Source of the DNA: Piromyces finnis
Taxonomy: Eukaryota > Neocallimastigomycota > Neocallimastigomycetes > Neocallimastigales > Neocallimastigaceae
DNA length: 64,000 nt
Direction of reading: 5' to 3'
NCBI GenBank assembly: GCA_002104945.1
Contig: MCFH01000055.1
Location: forward strand, 124,001 to 188,000
The notes under the pieces are model-generated. The model did no database searches and was not told the origin of the DNA. It was given only the letters and a program-made list of their open reading frames with translations. The position numbers and the translations under genes are program-made. Below are positions 25,439 through 37,389 of the stretch, in pieces (position 1 is the first letter of the stretch; each line of letters starts with the position of its first letter).

Positions 25439-25763
25439 AAATTATATTTTAACATTTACACTCTTTAATTTATTATTATGTTAATATTTCTTTCCTATAA
25501 GAATTTATATATATATACTATATTATATTATTTAGTTGTATTTAGAATAACAAATATTTTTATTTATGTCTATATATTCTTAAAATAACTTTTTTATTTT
25601 AGATATTAAATGTTTTTTTAAAAAAAAATATTTATTTCACTTATTTTATATTAACATTAATAAAAACTTTTAAAAAAATATAAATAAAAAAAAAAAAAAA
25701 ACTATTTATAAAGAACGTGATAAAATTTAATAAATATGAATTATATTAATTAATTATTTTTGT

Positions 25764-25862
<99 letters not shown>

Positions 25863-25949
25863 TCTTAAATACAAAAGAATACAATAATTTTATTTAATAT
25901 TAAATTATATTTGTAAAATAGAATAATCGCTTTAAATATACAATTCACA
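25439..25949. other. Intergenic DNA with an ATTT microsatellite
   Basis: This is the short region between chitin synthase 1 and the next plus-strand gene. It is mostly the TTTA tandem repeat at 25763-25863 and A runs. Confidence 0.65.
25763..25863. repeat. (TTTA)n microsatellite
   Basis: About 25 uninterrupted TTTA units, ending 87 bp before the start codon of the PAAT-like gene. Confidence 0.95.
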
Positions 25950-27226
25950 ATGAATAATATTATTCAAAACATTTATACCAATTGTACTTTAGAATTAAAT
26001 TCTGATAATCTTATACAGTCTGTTTTTTTCAAAAAAAATGATGGTAAGTTTTTTTTTTTTTTTTTTTTCAATTATAATTGTATCTTTTTAATTAATAATA
26101 TTAATTATATATTTTTTTTATAAATTCTAAAAGATTTAAAATTTCCAAATAATAAAATTATATTAAATATACCTAGAGATAAACAAAAACCTGTAATTGA
26201 AGTTAAAAAAAATACTTTTTTTATACCAAAGCATTTATATATACAAAGTAATATAAAAAATATCGAATTATTTGAAAATGATGAATATATAAAAACTATA
26301 AAAGGGGATAAAATTGATGTTAATTCACTGTAATAATAACTGACTATCATTTATTTATCTATCTATCTATCTATTTATTTATTTATCTATTTTATTAATA
26401 TTTTTTTATATAATAATATATTTTCATTTTTAATAATGTTTGAATTATTATTAGCTGTTATTATACTCATTATCATGAATTTTGTAATAATAAAAAAAGA
26501 AATTCAATTAAAGTAAAGGTAAATAAATTATTCTATAAATATTTATTTGAAAATAAAAATATTTAAAAGGGAATAAAAAAAATATTTATCCTTTATTTTT
26601 TTCTCAAAATAAAAAATAACAGTTCATTTCTCCTACAAATTCCGAATCAATTAGCATATATAATTTTAACTTATCCTATGATAATACAATAAAAGAAGTA
26701 CCTGAAAATGATTCATCAATTGATTTTAATAATGTTAGGGAAATGTTATCCGGAATTCAAATTTCAGATGATGCAAAAAATATGCTAAATAATATTGAAT
26801 CGAGTTCTAAAATGTTTAATTCTTTATTTGGAAATATTAATCCAAATGAAATGAATTCTACATCTTTTTTCTCTCCCAATTCAATTATACCAATTTCAAA
26901 TATTAAAAAGTAAGTAATGCGATATGGCAAGTGTAATAATAATATTATTATTATTTATATAAATTATATTACATAATAAAATATTTTGATTGATTATTAT
27001 AATATTCAAATATTCATATATCAATAGAGATAAATCAAAAACAGAATTAGAAGAAAATGAAAATAATTCAAGATCTATTAGCAAAGATAGTAATTGTTGT
27101 TATAACTCTAATGGCAATAAGGATAATAATAATGAGGAAATTATGACCTATTTAAAAGAAATCGAATCAAGAATGGATAAGATCGAAGCAAAACTTGATT
27201 TAATACTTTCTCATATAAGCAAATAA
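25950..27226 (+). CDS. Putative PAAT/C10orf88-like protein, five exons
   Basis: Exons are 25950-26043, 26134-26329, 26455-26518, 26623-26909 and 27028-27226. Every junction is GT-AG with matching phase, for 840 nt and 279 residues. The short third exon (64 nt) joins LCYYTHYHEF to FISPTNSESI. No signal peptide or membrane segment is seen. The middle contains DFNNVREMLSGIQISDDAKN followed by MLNNIESS, which resembles the conserved helical motif of PAAT (C10orf88, a protein associated with mitochondrial ABC transporters). The C-terminus is a charged coiled coil (YLKEIESRMDKIEAKLDLIL) as in that family. The family call is from remembered motif resemblance only and is tentative. The gene structure itself is well supported by phase agreement at four introns. 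Confidence 0.6.
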
Positions 27227-27724
27227 GGTTATTATTTTTCAAAAGTAATAATAAAGTACTTGATACTCTTTACAATTATAAAGTTTTATAATACATATAA
27301 ATTGTCAATATGTTATTTATATATATAAAAAAAGAAACTATATTATATTTAATATCGAAATATTAATGAATGAAGAATGAATGAAATGAACTTCTATTTA
27401 TTATTTTATTATTTTGTTGTAGTAATTTTTACATTTAAATAATGATATGATATAAAAATGGAAAAAAAATAATACCAATAAACCAATACATTCTATTTAA
27501 AGATTTTATTCTTTAAATAAACCTATTAAAAAAAAAAAGTATAAAGTTTTATTTTAACATTATTTCTTTTAAATTAATCCAAAATACAGAATAAAATTTT
27601 TAAATTGATTTGTGTAACTAATTACTTGTAGGAATAGTAACTTTATTTTATATTAATTTTAATAGTTATTTATACCATCATCCATATTTAACTTTATTAT
27701 ATTCTTTCATTTTATTATTATTAT

Positions 27725-27762
<38 letters not shown>

Positions 27763-28339
27763 TGAGTAAATTATGAATAGTATTCTATAAATATATTCCT
27801 TTTTTACGATAAATAGCTTTTGTTTTATTAAAAAAGAATAATTTATTATTTTTCAAAAGTATAAAATACTAAAAATGATTGTTAACAGTTTAATTCTAAA
27901 TCTCAATACTAGCAAAAATATTTAAATTAAAAATGTTACACAATATAATTTAAATGGAATATTTATGCCCCTAAAAATTTATAATATATTATATATAATA
28001 AAAGAAAATGTTTTTTTTTTTTCTTTGTAAAAGTTAAAACATTTAAAAATAATATAAAATAAAAAAAAAAAAAGAGGAAATATAAAAGTTTTTTATTATA
28101 AGGATTAATGTTTTATTAAATATTGTTTATTATAATAAATAACTATAAAAAAAAAAGAACTATAGTTTTTTCAATATTCTTTAATCTTCAATTTTCACAA
28201 GCTTTTAATAATATCAATAAAAAATATAATGAAATAATAATAAATTTTATTTATAATAGTAAAAAAAAAAAACATTATAAATAAATTAATTTTACAAGAA
28301 AAAAAGTTTACTCTTAAAAACAAACATATATACATAATT
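27227..28339. other. Intergenic A+T-rich DNA
   Basis: About 1.1 kb with an AGT trinucleotide run at about 27726-27763 and several A or T runs. No gene is seen. Confidence 0.65.
27726..27763. repeat. (AGT)n microsatellite
   Basis: About 12 AGT units, following a short ATT run. Confidence 0.9.
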
Positions 28340-29929
28340 ATGAATAGCAATAATAGTTGGATTCAAGGAATTTCAAAAACATTAATGTTGAATTTTTCTA
28401 AGGAATGGAATAATAGTAATAAATGTACAAATCAAAATGCAATACCAAGAGAAATTAAATATGATAATGAAAAATTGAATCATAATAATTTTATTATTAA
28501 TAAAAAAGCTAATTTCGATTTAAAAAAAGTAAATGATTCAATTTTAAATCAATATTCTGTGGAATATAATGAAATCAAAAAAAGGAATGAAGATTTCAAC
28601 AATTATTCGAGAGACAAAAGTAATAATACCTTAATGGTATATATTATTTTTGTTTGTATAGTACTCATTATTCTACTAGCAGTTTTATTATTAATGATTA
28701 GAAAAAGAAAAATCAATAGAAAAAAGAAAGTAAAAAGTTATTTTCAAAAAATTGATGGAGCAATTACTAACAATTCAGTAGTATCTTCAAATCTCGATAC
28801 TATTAAAAATACTGTAACTGTAACTATATATAATGATAATATCCCATCAAAACAAGATAATGGTGATAATATTAATACAATAACATTAAATGATAATATT
28901 TCATCAAAACAAGGTAATGGTGATAATATTAATACAATAGCATTAAATGATAATATTTCATCAAAACAAGGTAATGGTGATAATATTAATATAATAGCAT
29001 TAAATGATAATATTTCATCAAAACAAAATAATGGTGATAATGTTAATACAGTAATATCATCATTAAATGATAACATACCATTAAAACAAGATAATGGTGA
29101 TAATATTAATACAATAATATCATCAATAGAGACTTCATTAAATCCATCTATCCCACACAACATTTCTCAAGGTAATATTAATGATAATTCTTATCATATA
29201 GCATCAACATCATCAGATCCAATTGAAAATTCAATAAATCGGGATAATATTAATGATGATATTGATCAATCCACACCACCTTTGAAAGTATCAATAAATA
29301 AACAAATTCCTAAAGGATATAAATCGGTTGAAAAATCTTCAGAATCATTAATTTCTGAGATACCATTAATTAACCAAACTACTTTTTCTCCACCAAAACC
29401 AGAAAGTATTTCTGAATACAAAAATAAATTTTCAAAAATAAAATCTTCAATTGAAAATTTTAATAGCGAACTTCAGCTATGGACAAATAAAAGGTATAAA
29501 ACCGAAAAATCAAATGAAAATTCAATTGAAATGAATATTCAGAAATCGGATGAAAAGGAAAATAATAAGGTTAGTAAATTTAATGAAAACCTTCAATTAT
29601 GGACAAATATTACCGAAAATATAACTGAATCTACAAGAAATAAAGAGATAAAATCAAAAATACTTTATAAAAAATATGAAATAATAAAATCCAATAGTAT
29701 AGAATCAAGTAATAATATAGATCCAACTTTTAGTAATAATCTTCAATTATGGATAAATAATAATAATCCAGAAACATTTAATTTTACAATAAATGAAGAA
29801 ACGAAATTAAAAAAAATAAAAAATGAAAATGAAAAAAGAAAATATACTAGTTCAGATTCTTATTCTATGGATGAAATTGATATTACATTTAAAGATAATC
29901 TTAATTTATGGGTAAATGGTGGTACATAA
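28340..29929 (+). CDS. Single-pass membrane protein with FxxNLxLWxN repeats
   Basis: No recognised family. The 529-residue product has no signal peptide. A polar N-terminus (1-97) precedes one membrane segment (about 98-119, LMVYIIFVCIVLIILLAVLL) and a strongly basic stop-transfer (RKRKINRKKKVKS). The tail has five tandem units of about 19 residues (about 165-260), consensus NDNISSKQGNGDNINTIAL. Near the C-terminus a short motif occurs four times: FNSELQLWTN (374-383), FNENLQLWTN (414-423), FSNNLQLWIN (464-473) and FKDNLNLWVN (517-526). They are separated by unrelated charged sequence, and the last is almost at the C-terminus. The layout matches the minus-strand membrane proteins at 5702-18401, but QPIM[IV]DPQF is absent. 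The repeated Trp motif in disordered sequence looks like a multivalent docking site, which is inference. Confidence 0.8.
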   Translation: MNSNNSWIQGISKTLMLNFSKEWNNSNKCTNQNAIPREIKYDNEKLNHNNFIINKKANFDLKKVNDSILNQYSVEYNEIKKRNEDFNNYSRDKSNNTLMVYIIFVCIVLIILLAVLLLMIRKRKINRKKKVKSYFQKIDGAITNNSVVSSNLDTIKNTVTVTIYNDNIPSKQDNGDNINTITLNDNISSKQGNGDNINTIALNDNISSKQGNGDNINIIALNDNISSKQNNGDNVNTVISSLNDNIPLKQDNGDNINTIISSIETSLNPSIPHNISQGNINDNSYHIASTSSDPIENSINRDNINDDIDQSTPPLKVSINKQIPKGYKSVEKSSESLISEIPLINQTTFSPPKPESISEYKNKFSKIKSSIENFNSELQLWTNKRYKTEKSNENSIEMNIQKSDEKENNKVSKFNENLQLWTNITENITESTRNKEIKSKILYKKYEIIKSNSIESSNNIDPTFSNNLQLWINNNNPETFNFTINEETKLKKIKNENEKRKYTSSDSYSMDEIDITFKDNLNLWVNGGT

Positions 29930-32900
29930 ATATGTATGGTACATTAATATAATTCAATAGAAATTGTTAGAATTTTTTTTTTTTTTTTACAATAAACTTT
30001 CATTAAAAACAAGTGATTTATTCAATTGTTTTTAAATGAAAAATCTTAATATTTCCTCTTTTTATATTATTATGTATATATGTTTATATAAATATCAAAT
30101 TATACACTATAATAAAAATAATCTTTATTATCATAATAGTATTTTTGGTTTATTTAAACAAAATATAATAATTAATATAAATATAAATAAATACAAATAT
30201 AATATTTATATCTTATGTAATAATAATAATAACAACAACAACAATAAGAAAATATAAATAATAAATACAATAAATCTGAATAATAAAATTTAATGAAAGT
30301 AACAATAAAAATAAAAAAAATAAAAATAAAAATGTTATAAATAAATATATTTTAATATAAAAGAAAGTTGAATTGTTTCTTTTTATTATTATTATTATTA
30401 TTATTATTAAATCATTGATCAATTTATTAATATTAGAAAAACAAAGAAAAACAGAAATAACTTCCTAAGAAAGTAATTCTTAATATTTACTTTTTCAGTT
30501 AAATATTTATATATAAAATTGAAAAATATAAACATTAAACACTAACCCTAAATATTAAAAAGATTTTTTATTCCTCTACTAATTCTAAGTAAAATAAATT
30601 AACAACTATTTTAATGTTTTATAGAATAATATTAATTATATATTATAATAATTGCTTATGTTAAATTTAATTATTTTTGAATATTTACTCTATGGGTTAT
30701 ATTTAGTATTATACAATAATAGTATTTAATAATATTCTAATACTTTGTTTTTATAATTTAATTTAATATAAAAGTAATTAAAGAATATCAAATATAGGAG
30801 TAAATTAACTATAACAAATCAGAATATTTAATTGTATTGATAATGAACCAATTGAATATCTCAGTTAATTTAGGTAAATGTAAAGTTATATTTATTATTT
30901 TAAAAGTATTAATGTGTGTGTGTTTTTTTTTATAATTTATACAATCTAATCTTTTTTTTTTTTTTTTAATAATTATCAATTTTTTACTTGAACAAATGTA
31001 TTAATGTTCAAAGATTCATTTTATTAAGGTTTATTTCTATAAATTTTATATAATGACGTATTCCATTTAAAAGTGAAAAAGAAAATATCGGCGGTATTTC
31101 TATTTATGGAAGGTAATTATTATTAAATATTAATATTATTAGTTTTTTTTTTTTTTAATGATTTTATAATCATGTTTTAATATTTTTTAAATTAAAATCT
31201 TTTATATGTAAGAATGTAATGGTAAATATAAAATATGCTATAAATTGTAAGAAATAAAGTTCATATTAAAATCATTCTATTAATTTAAATATATGTTAAC
31301 TATATGTGGCTTATAATGATATAAATCAAATATAGTAAACAATGTACTTATATTATGTAAATATACTAATATATAATGTAATTAATTAACATTATTAATA
31401 TATTTAAATTATATAGTAACATAGTTAATAATACTAATAAAAATATAGTAAATTGTGAAGTTAAATATATTAAAGCTGATGCTAATAATATATTTAACAT
31501 AAATTATGGCTTGATTAGTTTATATAATATTAATGTATTAAGATTTTAATTTATTTTATGTAAATAAATTAAATCAATACAAAAAGATTTTTTCTTGATA
31601 GTCTGCCAAATATTTATTTAATTAAATATCATAACAAAATTATTAAAATGTTCCAACCTTCTCATGAAGTATTTCATTACAATACAGAGAAGACTTCTAT
31701 TAAAAATAATTACTAGCTATGAATGACTAGTAAAAATAGTATTGGATTGTAATAAGAGTATTAGTAAAACTATTGTTTTTTTTTTTTTTTTTTTATTTTC
31801 CAAGAATTTGTCAATATTTTTAAATATGTAAACCTTTGAAAAATAATTATATGTTAAAAAGAACTATTTTAAAAAGTGTTTTTTTTTTTTTTTTATTTTT
31901 TATTATATTTTTAATATTGAGTTTTGATAGTTTTTTCTGACTAAATATTCATTATGAAAAAGAAATCATGTCATTAGCAAAATGTATAAATAAAAGTTAC
32001 ATTAATATCAACAACATTCTCTTTAAACTATTAAAAAAAAAGAATAAAGCTTACATTTAAAATTTCAAAATTTTTATTAATTAGTAATAATATTCCTTTT
32101 ATTAAAAGTCAAAGTCTAAATTTTTTTATTATTATTACATATATTATCCATTAATATTTATAATATATTTATTCCATTTAATTAATATTTTATTAAATAA
32201 AGTTTATTTATAACAATATTGATTATGATATTAAATATATTAAAAAAAATAATAATAATAATTTTATATTAAAAAATTGATTCTACTTTCCTTATTATTA
32301 TATATATGTATTGATCCATTTTCGCCAATAAAATTAAAGTAATGTATTAAAAAATAAAAAAAAAATAATAGATTCATGTAGTTGAATGAATGTATTTTGT
32401 TTTTTTTGTTTATACTTTTAAGAAAAATGGAAAATATTAATTATTAAATTTCTAATAACAAAAACAAGTTATAATAGTAATAACATTATATAATTGTTAG
32501 TAATAAACAAAAAAGAAATATTATAAAATTAACGATAATATAGAGAAAATAGCATGTAAAACATTAATTTTAAATGATTAAATGAATACAATATTGTAAT
32601 ATATTAGAATATATATTATTAATTACAATACATAAAAGATTTCTTTGGCTTTATTAAGTACTTTAATATATTATGTGCAACAATCATACTATATATTAAA
32701 TTATATACCATAATAATCTCATTTACTAATAAATTATAATATATAATAATTATATATCCAACAGTACTATTATTTTATAATTATATATATTAATATAAAT
32801 TTATTAGTATATTAAAATATAATCGAATAATAATAGACTAATTTTAATATACATTATTTAGTTTTATATAAGATTCACCGCCAATATAAAAAATATAATA

Positions 32901-34218
32901 ATATATATTACTATATTAAATACAATAAACTGTAATATATATTTTTTACAGTAAACATTTAATAATTGAAATTATGATATAAATAATTATAATTGTACAA
33001 AAGAGGTTATTTAATTTTAAATAAATTATAATATAATTAATAATTAATTAATAATTAATTAATTGATATAGTTACTTTTTTGGTAAATTTGATGAATTAC
33101 TTTCAATATATTATATAATAAATTATAATATATTGTATTATATAATAATAGATAATTATCATTAAATCATTAGTAAATGAATAAAAATCATAATTAATAA
33201 GGTTTATAATTCTCTTAATATTTAATTTTTCTTGATTATCATCAATAAAATAAATTACTAAATTTGTTTTTTTTAATAAGCAAGTGGAAATCTTTATTTA
33301 GTAGTGTGAATAATAAATATTATAAATTTGAGTGGTGTAATTTTATATAAAATTTAATTAAAAAATCCAAAGATATTTTTTGATATAAAAATTAAATAAC
33401 ATTTTAATTTTTATTTATTAAAGTTTTTTTTTTTTTTTAAAAATTATTTCTTTTACCATTTTTTTAATAACTATTAAATAAAAATTCGTAAAAAGAAAGG
33501 TTTTAAAAAAAAAAATATTATATATATAAATTATAATTTTAAAAATTATCGAGTATTATTTATAGAGTAATAAAATAATAATAACAAAATATATAGAAAG
33601 ATAATTTTCAAAAATTTAAAGCGAAAATTTCAAAAAGAAAAGAATAAGAAAAAAAAAAAACCATTTAAAGTAAGAATTAATTATAAGAAATAATAATATG
33701 CATAGAAATAGCCTGTAGAAAAATATCAATTAGAATAATATAGTTTATTCTATAAGTATTACGCTTCAGTAGAAATTAATAAAGGAAAAAAAAAATTCAC
33801 ATAATATTCAATTATAAAAATAAAACATAAAGAGTATTCAATTATTATAGAAAAAATATTAGTAAAATAAATAATAATTCAAGATTTTTGAGTTTTTTTT
33901 TTTTTAAAAAAAAATAAAAAAAAAAATAATAAAATAAATATATATTTAAATATTTTTTTTTATTTAAAAAAATAAAATACAAAATATAATAAATATTAAT
34001 AATTATTTTTATTTATATTATTTATATTTATTTTAGTATGTATATATAAAAACTATTCAAAAAAAGTAAATAAAATAATAAATAAAAAAAAAATAGAAAT
34101 ATTATTATTATTACGAAATAATAGTTAATAATATTATATGTACAATTGAATTTATATATATATAAACAAGTACAAATATTTTTATCAAACAGATTTTAAA
34201 ATAGAATAGATATACAAG
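29930..34218. other. Long A+T-rich intergenic region upstream of chitin synthase 2
   Basis: About 4.3 kb of A+T-rich sequence with T runs (for example near 31780 and 31880) and dense stops in all frames. I see no exon, RNA gene or element. Small open frames near 30036 and 30213 are low-complexity noise. Confidence 0.6.
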
Positions 34219-37200
34219 ATGTCAGGTTATCCAACAAATGGACCGATTGATGGAGGTTATCCTCAAGATGGAAGACGTCCAGTTATTATAAATGCTTACC
34301 CAAATAATGGTAACAATACAATACGAAGAAATCAAACTTTATCAAGACCAGATCGTCAACCAACCCTAAGAAGACCTTTATTAAGAACGATAGATAGACC
34401 ACCTCCAGCAGCAAGAGCAGGTAAAAAAATAAATATAGATAAAAAAAAAAAAATAAAAGTTTAAATTTTATAAAGAAATTTGGGATATATATATTTTTGG
34501 AAATAATAATAACATATAAATATACAAGATAAAATAAATTATAATTTAAATAATATACTAAATATTATTTTAAATTTTTTTTTTTATTGATATAAAGGTG
34601 CTACTAGTGGTAGAACTTTGGGTCGTCCAAATTTAATGGCTGTTGAAGATGATGATGAAGAACCAACAGGATGCTGGACTTTAACGTCTAAAATATTAAC
34701 ATTTTGGGCTATTCCACCTGTAAGAGCTTTGTTTGGTGTTGGAAAAAATAAAGATATTATTCAAGCTTGGCGTGAAAAACTTTCATTATGTATCATTATA
34801 TTTTGTTGTTGGTTATTAATGGGTTTCTTTACCATTGGTATTCAACCATTATTTTGTCCTGATCAAAGTAAAATAGATTTTAAGCCAATGGAACATGATA
34901 ATGAAAAATTAGAATCGTATTTACATTATAAAGGTCAATATTACTCATTCCGTGATGTCAATAAAGTATTTACAGATAATGAATTTGAAGAAATACCAAA
35001 TAGTTTTGCAGGTTCAGATATCACCCCATTATTCCGTGAATGTCCAGGAGGAAAAAAACGTAACTGTAGTGATGCTAAAATTTTAGATCCATGTGAAAAG
35101 TATGTAACCGGTAAGAATGAATGTAAAATTACAGCTAATGGTCAAACTTATCAACCAAAAGGTGGTGATTGTTTCAATAGTATTATTATGGATGGAATAT
35201 TAGCTAAATCAGGTAAAATTACTTATAAATGGGAAGATATAGAAAGAAAACTTACAGCAAATACAGTTTATAACGGTATAGTATTGAAAGATATAGACAA
35301 TAGTATCAATAATTATTCATTTTCTGAAGAAGCAAAAAAAATGCTAGAAAAAACAAGAAATAAAGATGGTACTCGTTATTTTGAAATGAATGAAGAATAT
35401 AGACAAATTGCTCAATGTTTAATACAAAGTAGCAGTGGAGGTTATGTAGGTAAAGAAACTGTTGGTTGTATGTTTTCTCAAATTATAACTATGGTAATGA
35501 CTATTGCTATTCTTGGTGTTGTTTTAACTCGTTTTGTAATGGCTATTGTATTTAGTTGGTTTGTTTCAAGTAAGTTGGTTCAAGGATATGGCAGTGGTGG
35601 TCCTCGTGAATTATATACCATTTGTTTAGTTACAGCTTATTCTGAAGGCGAAGAAGGTATTCGTTGTACTTTAAATTCTCTTGCAACTACCACTTATCCA
35701 GATAAAAAGCAATTATTATTTGTTATTGCTGATGGTATAATTATGGGTTCTGGAAATGATCGTTCTACTCCAGATATTTGTACCTCTATGATTATTGAAG
35801 ATCCTAAATTAGGAAAAGCTGAACCAAAATCATACTTTGCTATTGCTGATGGTGCTAAACAACATAATATGGCAAGAGCACATGCTGGTTACTATATTGT
35901 TGATGGTCACAGAGTTCCAGCGATTGTAGTTGTAAAGTGTGGTACTCCAGCTGAAGCTAGCGGAGCTAAACCAGGTAATCGTGGTAAACGTGATTCTCAA
36001 TTATTATTAATGAACTTTTTAAGTCGTGTCACATTTGATGATCGTATGACCCCATTAGATTATGATTTATTTAAAAAGATACAACATTTATGTGGTGTAA
36101 CTCCAGACAAATTTGAAATTGTTCTTATGGTTGATGCCGATACTAAAGTATTACCAACATCACTTTCCTATTTAATATCTGCTATGGTTAATGATCCATT
36201 GATTATGGGTGTTTGTGGTGAAACTCGTATTGCTAATAAAACTACTTCCTGGGTTACTTGGATTCAAGTATTTGAATACTATATTTCTCACCATTTAGGT
36301 AAATGTTTCGAATCCTTATTTGGTGGTGTTACTTGTTTACCAGGTTGTTTCTGTATGTATAGAATTAAGGCTCCAAAACAAGGTTCCCCAAATATTTATG
36401 TTCCAGTTTTAGCTAATCCAGATATTGTAGAAGACTATTCTGAAAATATTGTTGATACATTACATAAGAAGAACTTATTATTATTAGGTGAAGATCGTTT
36501 CTTAACTACATTAATGTTAAGAACTTTCCCAAAACGTAAAATGATTTTCGTTCCACAAGCTTTATGTAAGACTATTGTTCCAGATGAATTTAAGGTTTTA
36601 CTTTCTCAACGTCGTCGTTGGATTAACTCTACTGTTCATAACTTGATGGAATTAGTTTTAGTAAGAGATTTATGTGGTACATTCTGCTTCTCTATGCAAT
36701 TCGTTGTTGGTATGGAATTATTTGGTACAGCTGTATTACCAGCTGCCATTGTATTCACTGTATATTTACTTGTTGATTTATTATTAATTATTTACAAGGC
36801 TCAACAAGAAAGTCAAACATCAGTTTTATCATATGTATGGGAACATGGTCCAGTAGTACCACTTATTATGCTTTTCTGTGTATTAGGTTTACCTGGTGTA
36901 TTGGTTATGTTAACTTCTCAAAAGGTTATCTATGTCCTTTGGATGTTTGTATATTTGTTTGGTTTACCTGTATGGAACTTTATTCTTCCAGTTTATGCCT
37001 ACTGGCACTTTGATGATTTCTCTTGGGGTGAAACTCGTAAGGTTGAAGGTGATAATGGTGATGATCACAGCAAAAAGGAAGGTGTTTTCGATGCCTCATC
37101 CATTCCTCTTAAGCGTTGGCATGAATATGAAAAATTAAACCGACAAAACTCAATAACCTACGGTTCACCAATGAACGGACCACAACGTTCACCAATGAAT

Positions 37201-37389
37201 GGTCCACAAGGCTCTCCAATGAATGGCCCACAACGTAGCATGTCTAATCGTGCTCCATTAGGTCCAAGACCAGGTGGCTCCCCACAAGGTCCACCACAAG
37301 GTCAAAGACCATTTATTCCAACTCAACCGGGTCCAGCTGTACAACAAGGTCAAAGACCACCATTTAATAATATACCCCCAAGACGTTAG
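34219..37389 (+). CDS. Chitin synthase (division 2, class IV-like), paralogue 2
   Basis: Same reaction and membrane location as the gene at 22129. Exons are 34219-34420 (ends GCAG before GTAAAA) and 34598-37389, phase 1, for 997 residues. Exon 1 encodes a short Pro/Arg-rich cytosolic start ([20 protein letters not shown]). The first membrane span follows [17 protein letters not shown] weaker cytochrome-b5-like segment ([13 protein letters not shown], about 176) precedes the core. Catalytic motifs are VDADTK (about 580), [18 protein letters not shown] (about 698) and QRRRW (about 738), then three C-terminal spans and [15 protein letters not shown]. Unlike paralogue 1, the C-terminal membrane region has no intron, and the tail is Pro/Gly-rich with SPMNGPQ repeated. 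The different intron positions mean the duplication was followed by intron gain or loss. Confidence 0.93.

Noticed and set aside
30036-30422. Small open frames of about 70 codons on both strands
   Set aside because: Pure Ile/Asn/Tyr/Lys low complexity from A+T-rich DNA, with no start context or similarity.
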